Shown here: one piece after another, positions 32,317 through 42,780 of the stretch | Layout of the letters: every line of letters starts with the position of its first letter | Position numbering within the stretch: position 1 is the stretch's first letter | Assembly (NCBI GenBank): GCA_022661535.1 | Contig: JAKULF010000005.1 | Location: 2,666,001-2,730,000 of the forward strand | Direction: 5' to 3' | DNA from: Eutypa lata | Lineage: Eukaryota; Ascomycota; Sordariomycetes; Xylariales; Diatrypaceae | DNA: 64,000 nt | The notes under the pieces: generated by a model | Seen by the model: the letters and a program-made list of their open reading frames with translations, nothing else | What the model was told of the DNA's origin: nothing | Databases searched by the model: none | Position numbers and translations under genes: made by a program

Positions 32317-35300
32317 TTTGATGTTTGGGGAGTTCGAAAGAACAAGGGTGTAATTATTACGAAAAGAATGTAAATTAGGCTGTTAAGCTGATAGTTGTTT
32401 TGAAAGAATGGACGACCGAAGTCAAAAGCTGAGTCAAAGACTGATAGTGCTTGAGTATGCTTGCTTGTTTGGCTGAGGTGGAAGGAAACGAAAAAGGATT
32501 TGACCTGAAGGAGGCATGGTATTAATAGGTGAGCAGCGTACAAAGAAACAGGAGCTGAATTGTCCAGACCCATGCCTCTGGGAAATTACACTGCATTGAA
32601 CTGCCATGGGCATTGCACAATTAGTGTGCCCACAAAGGCTTGACAAGTCGAAGGAAACGGCGCTGTGGCGGTGGAGAAATTTGGTGAAGACCACTTGGAA
32701 CGGCCGCCCTGGTCCACCAGTCCACTTAGGGGCAGGGGATCGAGAGATCCTAATTTAGCAGGTTAGCGGAGAGGCTGTCCCATATGTGCTTAAGGATCCT
32801 TGCACCTGGTGAGATCCGTATGCACAGCATGCTTGTTAATTAGTAGGGGAGTTAAAGTTGGTGAGCGGTGTGGTGACAATGAGTAACTAGAACATAGCAG
32901 AAAGAAGCATTCATGGGAACCCACAAAGGCTCATCGAGCAAAAGGCTCCAAGAGCTTGATTACATGGTATTATTGGTCCATCTCAAGATCTCATTGGCGC
33001 ACTGATTCCTTGATAGATCTATGGGAACGAGATCATTCGCTTTCAGCGCTTAGATTCAACTGTGATGGGAGGCATGCTTCCTCGCGCTTGCATGGATTAT
33101 ACTCCACATGCCTTTTAACCCAAAAGCCAGCCCAAAGACAACTATGCCGGCATATTAGCGCACGATGTAAGAGTCCAGTGGCACCGACTAAGGAGCTGGT
33201 TTACTGGGGAACACTGGAGAAGGCTGGACGAGACAGACTGTCTGTCGGAGAAGCTTCGCTTGAAGGTAAGGCGAGAGAGATGCTCCGAGATTGGACTGCC
33301 TGCCATTCTCTATTCCCTGTTGCTATATGGATAATTATAGATAGAGATGAGACATAAGGCTTTGAGATAGCCTGGCCCTGTTGGGGAAAATTTTCCTAAC
33401 CCATGAACTGTTCGGGAAGGACTCATTTGAGATGAATACCAATCTTAATGGCTTCGGCTTCGGGAGTTCTTCGTTCGGGCGTCTCTTTCCTATGTACCTA
33501 CCTCCGTACATAATGGCTCATAATTAAATCCTACCGAGGGCGCTTCCTATTGATCAACAATCGAGGTAACTCTATACAGAAAAACCTAGTTCCGCAAATT
33601 CGTCAAGTGCGCTAATGCAGGTACGCTCCTCTGCTCATGTTGGCATCTTGGACGATGTTTATTGGCTCGTTGCTTTCAGAGCAGTGGGCTCTCTCCCCTT
33701 TATTTTTCTCACTGAACATCATATCTCAGAAGGGGCATCGGCTCTGTACAACCTTCTCGTTTGAATAATCTGACACTTAACCCAAAATTACAGAATATAA
33801 AAACGGGGATAGGCGCCCGGCCCCTCTGCCAAGTCTAAGTTGTGGAGAGGACTGACTGGGCTCTTTCTGACCACTGGCCGCTCAAGAGATCGAAGCGGTC
33901 ATTTCTCCCATTAAACGATTCATCCGGCACACCCAATAAACGAGCTTCCCCGGGTTGTCTAATGTGAACCGATTCTAAATACTGGCATTGACAGATCACA
34001 CATCGGATTCTCAATGGATGGTGGACAATCGCTCATAGCAGCTGGCAGGACTTGCATCGGAAACCTCGGAACCAAACGATGGGTTACTATTATATATTAA
34101 TAATATAATTGTGGCTTTCTATTACAGTAACTGCAAGGAAAGGAACCCTGACAAGCCCTCAATAGAACCGCCACGTACTATGCGTCGTGCGACTAGAACA
34201 GAGAGATCGGCACTGAGGTTTTCGTTCTGTTTGTTTTAGTTAGTGCAATAACACCGAGTTCGGTAAGCACCCAGCACCATGCCCGCATGCTTTTCCTCTA
34301 CCCTGCCGGGCCGTAAGATGGGATCTTCATGGTGGACGCGTTGTCGGAGTTGTCGGCTTAAACGCGGTGTATTGCATAACATTGATTTGCTGATTTGATT
34401 AATAACTCGCGCGTGCATTTTTTATCAATTCTATGTACATATGATGTGATCGACTCCAGCAGGTGGGGAAATGCCAGTATCTAAATCGCTTACTACGAAG
34501 TATAACTATATGTACTAAGATGCGAGTGTTGTTGGGCTTGCCATGTACCCGTAGTTAGTAGTTTCAGCTACCACTTTAATTTGTTCATGGAGAATAGGGG
34601 GCAAGTGGGGGTTACTTTGTAGCAATTCCCTTTTACGAGTTAAAAATGTCCGACTTTCCCTGCTCGACGTGCCAAGATCCGAGTATAGAGCTGTTAGTTC
34701 GATTTCCCTTCAATTTTGTCAGTTATTAGAATTATGTTCGCCACCTCCTTATTCGGGGTCGCGTGGCCGGAAATACCTAATCATCAGCGATTACTAGTTC
34801 TCTGATGACTCTGCTTTTTTTCTTCTCTCTTACGGTCCCGATACGCTTCCACAAATTCCGACAGTCCTTTCGACCAGAGAGACTCCATGTGCCGGCGGCG
34901 TGAGGGTCTCACCAGCATCGAAGTTCACCGACTTATTATCAGGGGCTGTACGTTAGCTCGGTTTTGGATAGGGTAGACCTGTCGGTTGTCTCAGAATCGC
35001 GAGTGGCGATAGCTCAGTTCTGCTCCGAATAACCGATCCGTTTAACTAGTCTTTGGCATCTTTTGAGCTTTGCACCGCAGTAGGGTTAGCTGGCAGTCTT
35101 TTCAGTTTCCAGCATCAGCAACGATTGCTATCCGATTCCGACTTCGATCCTTTTCATCTAGTATCACCTGGTGGCACTAAGACCTGGCAACTGAGTTTGA
35201 GCAACATGAAAATGGCGACACTGCTGTCAATGAAGTTGCGATTCCCAGCCCGTTTACGGGGTATGCGTATCGTTCAGTTGAATAGGATATAGGAGGTAGG

Positions 35301-37300
35301 TCTTTGATCCTAGCTTATCTAGTTCCTCAACCGAGCTACGGTTTCGACAATGTGCCTACGTCGTTCGAATTACGCTCTCTGACCTAGCATCGATTATTTG
35401 ACCCTTCCGCCCGCGAGCAAAGGCCCACGACACCACCGACTGTAATAGCAACCAGTGCTCTTCGAGCTGTATGAGGTGAGCAGCACTGCTTCTCATACAT
35501 TCGGTCACTGGTCGGTTCGAGTCAAGAAGTGTGCTCTGTTACGAGACAATTGTGTGACAAGGGGTTGGTCGAGACCGCCGGCTAACATGTTTTGCCAGAT
35601 GCTCACGACTCGTTGGCTGACTGGTAGGGCGTAAGTCCGTCTTTTGGTTTCATCGACATTCTGCTCACCATATGAAGACGGTGAATCATATTCGACCTCG
35701 CTCGCGAGACGCTCCTCAGTTCGAACGACGTCCTAGCGCATTAGATTTTAATCTACTCGACTATTTTAGAAGTACGCGGATGCTGTAGGACTGAGGGCGG
35801 CTGTGCGGGTTGAGGTTCGTACACTGAACAGTAAAGCAGCTATCGACTTTACTGATGCAGTTACCATATACCCCAAACCATGGACATGACGGCTCTCCTT
35901 GCTAGGTGATCAATTCCGTGCTGAAATGTTTTCATGCATGTGCAAGCCGCCCGCGAACTCTAAGCTCGATTCCTGCGACTTCTGGGCAATATGTCGACTT
36001 CATAGGTAGGGTTAATCTGCTATAATGCTGCGCGCCGTTTTACACGAGCCTCATCGGGCCCTATAGATAGGGCGGATTAAGTGTCGGATCCAACACCAGC
36101 GGATGCTCATCGTATACTCAAATCCTTAGGAAGGGTTATTCATTCTATGCTGATTGGGGGGGGAGCGCATTCGCACTCCCCTCCGAAAATAGAGACTAGC
36201 ACCACAATTATGCTTTAAAATAGTTGTACGTCAAGAAGTAAAAGTTTAGCCTTAGCTTCGTAGTCATTTGAAGGTTTAGCCAGGTCACTATAGAATATAT
36301 TGTAAATAGACCACCTAAGTGCTTGTTTAACGTCCTATGTGATTAATAGGTCAGATACTTCGTATGTTCATTAACTGATAAGTTGCCACGAGAAATTTAT
36401 TCAACTTCCTACGCTGCATGCGCCCCTATATTTAGGGTAGCTAAGTCCTGAATTTCGAAGTGTGCGAGCTTAAACTCTTATCGACCCGAGATGGCGGGGT
36501 GTTTGATATCTAAATTGGTTGCATATCAACTATAATTTCGACACTTGTATTCTTAAGGACTTTGTACATAATTCGAGCTGCAATATAATCACATATAGAA
36601 AATGGCAATTCATGACTTCCTATCTACATGTACATACCTAATGTAATTACTAACCTACATACATATACATATACATACCTCTTATATGTACACCGTATAC
36701 AGATTGAAATCTGGATTATAATTATATCTTTATCTTATCGATAACCGCGGAGCGAATAATAGGCTGATGATGATTTTCTTTGTTCCCCCTCCCCCGCTTC
36801 CAGCATGCCAGCCACCCACCAAACGGCTCTGATGACTACCCAATCTGCTTGGACACCTACCTATACCTCATACCTCATACCTACCTAATTATGCTACTCT
36901 GCTGTATTGCATTGTACACTCATTAACGTCGCCGGTCTTCTTACCTGACCTTACGAGGCTACCTACCTCTCACTACTCACGTAGCTTAGTAGTCATCTCA
37001 ATATCTACTTGATCCGAGCAAATTTATTCCCATTTTAGGCACGAAGACACGGTCCACATACACAATCACATGTCTTACCGCCTATCATCCATAAGCTATT
37101 GACCCTTCCACAGGATTAGATTGCTCCCTTTTTTATTCACTTTTTCTATCAAGTTCAAGCATGCTGCATGAACCCGATTCCGGGCTGCCAGGATCATAGC
37201 AGCGGTTTGTTACACATTGGCCAACCTCGTTGATGTAATTGCTGGAAAGCAATCTTTTTCGATCCACTGGTTGTGATTGCCCTTTCTCTAGTTCCCCACG
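32317..37300. other. Gene desert 2, with a less A+T-rich core at ~33.9-36.2 kb
   Basis: About 5 kb without a supportable gene. 32317 to ~32.7 kb is the probable promoter and 5' UTR of the GPI-protein gene. 33.4-33.9 and 36.2-36.8 kb are A+T-rich. Between ~33.9 and 36.2 kb base composition is balanced and CpG are common, yet all six frames are broken by stops; the longest open frames are 60-79 codons. A G-run hairpin ends this core at 36160-36181. 36.6-37.0 kb has TACATA and CCTA repeats, and the last ~300 bp are the exportin-T promoter. Confidence 0.5.
36160..36181 (+). other. Hairpin with GGGGAG/CTCCCC arms
   Basis: Arms at 36160-36165 and 36176-36181, with an inner CGC/GCG-like pairing around an ATTC loop; preceded by four more G. 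It sits at the right edge of the balanced-composition core. Function unknown. Confidence 0.6.
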
Positions 37301-40300
37301 ATGGAGTCTCAGGTATGCATATCATAACCTACTCCCTCTTCTAGCTGTGTTTGCTGCTATAGTAACATGTAAACCGTTTCTACCTAACTTACTAACTTGT
37401 TCTTGTCTTTTGCTCCATCTATAGATCGAAAGCGCTATCGAGATTGCTTGGAATCCTACATCAGACCAAAGCTTGAAAAGCCAAGCTTTCGAATACCTCA
37501 ATCAATTACGAAACGACCCTCAAGCCTGGCATGTCTGTGTGTCTCTTTTCACACGAACGCCAAAGACATCAGAAGTTGTCCGTCTTGTAACTCTCGAAAT
37601 AGTCAACAATGCTGTCCAGGTACAATCGCTTGACCAACAGAGCTTACTCTTCCTCAGGGAGGCTCTAATCGACTATGTACGGAGGACCTACGCCGGAAAC
37701 GAGCAGGTACAGACCGATTCGTCCAGTCTGCAGAACAAACTCACTCAAACCTTGACCACACTCTTTGTTGTTCTCTACGCCCAGGGCTGGGAGAGCTTTA
37801 TAGATGACTTTCTAGCCCTGACGGTACTCCCCGGCAGCGACCGCAGGGATAACGTTACTGGCGTCATTCTATACCTACGCATTCTTAGCTCCATCCACGA
37901 TGAGATTGCCGATGTCATGGTTATGCGACAGGACACCCAGGGAAAGCTTCATACCGAACTCAAGGATTTGATGAGGGCAAGAGACGTACCGAAGATCGCA
38001 CAATCTTGGAAAGACATTCTTGCCCTATACGGGAACCAGCACGATGGCATCGTTGAGATGACCCTCAAAGTCATTGGAAAGTGGGTCAGCTGGATAGACA
38101 TCACATTGATAATTGGTGGAGTGCTCGACTTGATACTACCTCTAGTCGGCCGGTTCAATGAATCTGGTGGTGACGACAAGGTCCGGGATGCTGCGATAGA
38201 TGCCTTCACTGAGATCGTGGGCAAGAAGATGCGCCCCGTGGACAAGACGGAGATGATCTCGTTCCTCAACCTCCGAGACATTATCTCCCAGCTCATTGCT
38301 AGTCCACCACTCAACGAATTCAAGGGCACCCCTAATTATGACGTAGATTTAGCTGAGGCTGTGGCTAGACTTATTAACACCGTTATATCCGATCTCGTCA
38401 GGGTGTTGGAGGATCGGTCTACTGATGAGGGCACAAAGAACAAGGCTCACCAGCTCCTTCATGACTTCATACCTCTTCTCCTACGCTTCTTCTCGGACGA
38501 CTTTGACGAAATATGCTCAACTGTTATACCATCACTTACTGATGTACTTACCTATCTCCGAAAACTGCCCGAGCTACCCACCTCGTTCTCGGGGGTGCTG
38601 CCCCCTATATTAAATGCTATCGTTATGAAGATGAGATACGATGAAACCTCATCTTGGGGCAACGAAGATGAGCAGACTGACGAGGCCGAATTCCAAGAAC
38701 TTCGGAAAAGGCTCCAGGTCTTACAGAAAAGTGTAGCTTCTGTGGATGAAGATCTCTACATTCAAGTTTTGAGCAATCTTGTCGGCACAACATTTCAGAC
38801 ACTAGACCAACAAGGTTCGCACATGGACTGGAGAGATCTCGATTTGGCTTTACATGAGATGTTTCTATTTGGTGAGCTGGCAATGCCCAGTCAAGGGCTA
38901 GGACTCAAGAATCAACAAAATACAGTAGCCCAGGAAAGACTTATTATTATGATGACGAAGATGGTAGAATCTGGTAAGATATATTTGCAACGATAGTTTT
39001 CACCCCTATTAACAATAGTATTAGGCATCGCGAACTTTCCTCATCCGGCAATTCTTCTGCAGTACATGGAAATATGTGTCCGTTACTGCGCATTCTTTGA
39101 GGCCCAGTCTCATCTTATCGGTCAGGTTCTGGAGCATTTTGTTCGCCTAGTGCACCACGATCACGTTCGGATCCGCACACGGTCGTGGTACCTCTTTCAT
39201 CGCTTCGTCAAGCACTTACGGTCACAGGTGGGGAATGTAGCAGAGACGATCATTCAATCCATCAGCGATCTACTACCCATTAAGGCAGAGGTTCCTGGCG
39301 ATGATGCTGACGATGATATGTCGTCCGATGAGACTGATAATTCTGCCGATGCGGTCTTCACAAGCCAGCTATACCTTTACGAAGCGATTGGCTGCGTGTC
39401 GTCAACTACGAGTACGCCCCCTGAGAAGCAAGCAATCTACGCTCGATCGGTAATGGAACCGTTGTTCTCCGATTTGGACCAACACCGTCAAAGAGCACAG
39501 GCAGGAGACGCTCAAGCTGTGCTTCAGATCCACCATATTGTTATGGCATTAGGTACCTTGGCACATGGGTTTTCTGATTGGAGTCCTGGCAGTTCTTCCT
39601 CAAGTCAGCGGCCACCGCCTGATAAGGTTTTATCTGACGAATTCTCTCGAGCCGCCGAGGCTATATTAATTGCGTTGAGTGAGCTCAACGGCTCCTCCGA
39701 CATAAGGACTGCTTGCCGGTCTGCTTTCTCCCGTCTACTTGGTGTTCTAGGATCTGCCATTTTGCCCCAGCTGCCTCAGTGGATAGAGGGTCTCTTGTCT
39801 CAGAGTTCTTCTAAGGACGAGATGGCTATGTTTCTCCGCCTGCTAGATCAAGTTGTCTACGGGTTCAAGACGGAGATCTATGATGTTCTCAATCTATTGC
39901 TTACACCTCTCCTACAGAGGGTCTTCGGCGGGCTTTCGGAACCAATCAGCGGCACTGATGACGAAATCCAGCTCGCTGAACTCCGTCGCGAATACCTGAC
40001 CTTCATCGGCATCATCCTTAATAACGATTTGGGTGGGGTGCTTGTTTCCGAGGCTAACCAAGGGTTCTTCGATGCCTTGCTTAGTTCGATTGTGTCAATG
40101 GCCAGAGAAGTCGATCCCAGATCTGGTAACCTTCCTGCCAGTCGGCTTGCCTTTGCCCAGCTTGCAAGAATGGCATCTGTCTGGGGCGGTCCGGATGTTG
40201 CCAATATCTCAGCTAACCCAACAGCACCATCTGGATCTCCCTCGCCGGTAATTCCTGGGTTCGATCAGTTCCTAATCGACCGGTTCCATCCAGTCTGTTG

Positions 40301-40559
40301 GGAGGTCATTCAGGATCCCGAGTTTAAGCCTATGTCCGACGCACAGTCCAGACAGGTCTTGAACGAGATCGCCGGTCTAGAACAGGCCATCTACTTGAAG
40401 ACTGGGGAGAGGTTCATACATCACCTTCAGACTACAGTATTCCCGGCGCTTGGCGTAGACGGAGAGAGCTTCCTGCGGTCGATGACTACGTCCATAGAGA
40501 AGAAGACCTTCGCAAAATACCTGCAGGATACGCTTAAGGCTCGACGGCAGAGTGGGTAA
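37301..40559 (+). CDS. los1: Exportin-T, tRNA nuclear export receptor (Los1/Xpo-t; 3 exons)
   Basis: Karyopherin-beta receptor that binds tRNA with Ran-GTP and exports it from the nucleus. Exons 37301-37312 (only ATG GAG TCT CAG), 37425-38973 and 39025-40559; 1031 aa, the usual length. Junctions: CAG|GTATGC to ATCGAAAG after CTATAG, and TCTG|GTAAGA to GCATCGCG after ATTAG, both keeping frame. The N-terminus ([33 protein letters not shown]) is the importin-beta/exportin N-terminal helix pair. Exon 2 then shows the conserved VVRLVTLEIVNNAVQ and FVVLYAQGWESFIDDFLAL blocks, followed by helical repeats to the end. In exon 3, DDADDDMSSDETDNSAD forms an acidic loop (39301-39350 region) and FPHPAILLQYMEICVRYC begins the central arch. 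Single-copy housekeeping gene; no anomalies seen. Confidence 0.93.
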
Positions 40560-41672
40560 AGGGGGGTTTGCGCGGAAAATATTCTGCCCGGGGCGCAAAT
40601 CAGGAGGAAGCAGCATGGCGGGTAGTTCTGTAGCATAGCATACTATTGGAGTTTGGCTGGATGAGACTATACCTACTACATCAACATACATCTCTCAAGT
40701 GGCTTTTAGACGAGAATCAAAGGAAGAAAGGGGGGGTTTAGAATAGGCCCCCGAGCCTGATCCTCATAAATACATCCATACGTGAAAAGAAATTAGATTC
40801 GAGTTATCTTCCATCGTCATTGATATATGCTATGCTCCTTAAGTGTGTTACCGCTATCTTGTCACCTTACATGTCAATCGTGTCAGATCTCTTGTGTTGA
40901 CTGTTAAGCTAGTGGAGTTCAGGCTCTCCCCTTCTCCCCTCTTGTCCACAATTCGGTTGTCTCATCACGTACTATCTACATCCTCCGGATCTATCTTCTT
41001 AACAGGTATTGTGCACTCTACAGGATAGCACCAACGGTTTCCTGTTCGATTAGACGGTACACCAGGCTATATAGTACATCAACTTAATGGAAGCTCTCGA
41101 TAGTTTCGCCCTTCCTCATAACTATCAGCTCGCCAGACGCAACGACGAAGATCACTCATAAGTGAAACACGATACTACGTATACTATGACCTCAGTATGG
41201 GAAACCCGGACAGAAGTCGTGGTGCTCGGCGGCGTAAGCTGCAGGCGTAATATCAGATGTCCCTTTCATCGCCACCGTGAAGACTTACCCACTACAAAGG
41301 GGTATTTATACTTCAGGGCACCTCGAAGAAAGAGCACAACCTTGAACCTTCCGATGGCACCACCGTCCATCGGATAACTCGCGACCTTCGCGACGCGGAG
41401 AAGCTGATGATCAGAAGTACCTATGGCAGCGGCCAATACATCAGCGCGAGATATTTACACGAAGCCCTCAAATCGGCCTTCCCTAGCGCGAGTCCCACCC
41501 AGCCCGCTGTAGTCAGCCAAACCTCGAATGCCCATTATCGAACATTTCAGACGTGTTCTACGATATCCAGATGGTGTCTTGAAGTATCACCTATATTATT
41601 CTGCTTCCCCACCGAGGGAAGTTGATTAAACACCCGCTGAAGCATGCGAATTCAGCACCATCGCTCAACGAG

Positions 41673-41708
41673 AGCGAACTGGGCAGACAGAGCGAACTGG
41701 GCAGACAG
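41673..41708. repeat. 18-bp tandem duplication
   Basis: AGCGAACTGGGCAGACAG occurs twice in direct succession with no mismatch; a recent slippage or repair event in non-coding DNA. Confidence 0.95.
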
Positions 41709-42045
41709 AGTTAGTCTAGTTATAGCCATTAATGTGGTGGTTAGACTCCGTTCAGCGACAGAATTAGAAGTCCATCTAGAGTTTCCATAGTCTCCCCCTC
41801 CCTATGCTACTTTATGTATGCATCCACCCAAACACCTCCTATAAGGGTACCGGAATACCTCTACTTCGTACCAAAAGATGAAAGTTTTTTTTTTTGTTGC
41901 AACGAGGCAACCGTCTAACCTAGGACGAAGCCACACAAGACTTTTTCCATATTCCTCCTGATACTGGCTCTACTGGGCGAATTGTCAGGTTCTTAAGCAA
42001 GTCGTCGTTAAACCACGTTATGCGGACAACCACTTGAAATGTTCA

Positions 42046-42131
42046 GAATCTGAATAATAAAGGCTCGGCTAGTAATAATAACCATCGACTCTTGAATGTA
42101 AAGTAGTATAATCTTAGCGTTATTCAGGTAA
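42046..42131. repeat. Inverted-ended short element, copy C (diverged)
   Basis: Begins GAATCTGAATAAT and ends GTTATTCAGGTAA; 86 bp, three bases longer than the other copies. The central TAATAATA matches copies A and B, but the internal ATTATTC reads TCGACTC here. Confidence 0.65.
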
Positions 42132-42401
42132 TAGGATCCCTTTTTATAAATACAATCAGAGATCCGCTACAGCTCGACGAGGCGACCATAATCTACCCGA
42201 AGGCGCGAAGATCAAGCTGTACGACCCACGTCTCCTGATATCAGAGTGTCGACCTTATCGACGCGATCAAGATGCCCCCTTCTGCCATGATGTACTTGTT
42301 GTACGTTAAACATAGCCTAACTTACTATTTGTAGATAGTCTGTTATGTTCTGCCTATAATAGTAGAACCATCCTGAATAACAAGTTCTAGTCCAAAGCAA
42401 C

Positions 42402-42484
42402 GAATCCGAATAATAGAAAGTTGGCTGGTAATAATAACGGATTATTCAGCTATTAACAGCATTGATCAAGGATTATTCAAATTT
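42402..42484. repeat. Inverted-ended short element, copy A
   Basis: 83 bp. Left end GAATCCGAATAAT (42402-42414), internal ATTATTC at 42441-42447, right end ATTATTCAAATTT (42472-42484). Central TAATAATA. Arm spacing is identical to copies B and D. Confidence 0.8.
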
Positions 42485-42780
42485 CCACATATTGTATGTA
42501 GCACTATATATATATATTGGAGCTCCCCCTTACCCTTTCCTTTACCTCGCCTTCCACCGCTTTCCTGCCGACATCACCCATGCAAGTTTCCGAGCGCTGG
42601 ACACCCTAGAAAGCAGCTTCGAGACCTATCGAAACAACGCGGAAGCCTTAAAGGCCGAACTTCGCGTTCCAGCTCAAATCTTAGTCTAGAAGGGGGGCCC
42701 ACGGAGACGGCGGATAGCGTCCAACCAAGCGCTGCGCCGTCCGAAGGCTCTCATACGACTCCGACAAGTCCAGCATCTCG

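Larger units (their letters stand above)
41333..42690 (+). pseudogene. Possible coding remnants (unidentified)
   Basis: Three stretches read like protein rather than random DNA but are not joined by convincing splice sites. They are 41333-41625 (contains DLRDAEKLMIRSTYGSGQY and HEALKSAFPSASP), about 42177-42308 (contains GAKIKLYDPRLLISECRPY) and 42560-42690 (contains RALDTLESSFETYRNNAEAL, ending in TAG). Copies of the 83-bp element lie between the second and third pieces and just before the second. This may be a decayed gene, a multi-exon gene I cannot join, or chance. No family recognised. Confidence 0.25.
40560..42780. other. Spacer with possible gene remnants and two copies of the 83-bp element
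   Basis: Between exportin-T (plus) and the low-complexity gene (minus). Contains an 18-bp tandem duplication (41673-41708), two copies of the inverted-ended element (42046-42131, 42402-42484), and three short codon-like stretches listed separately. The first ~300 bp are the exportin-T 3' flank. Confidence 0.5.

Noticed and set aside
33000..33357. 133-codon plus frame in the desert (32956-33357)
   Set aside because: No start context, no codon bias, no recognisable motif, and the region upstream and downstream is non-coding.
35500..35530. GGTTCGAGTC resembling a tRNA T-loop
   Set aside because: The flanking bases do not pair as a T stem, and no D or anticodon arm is found at the right distance.
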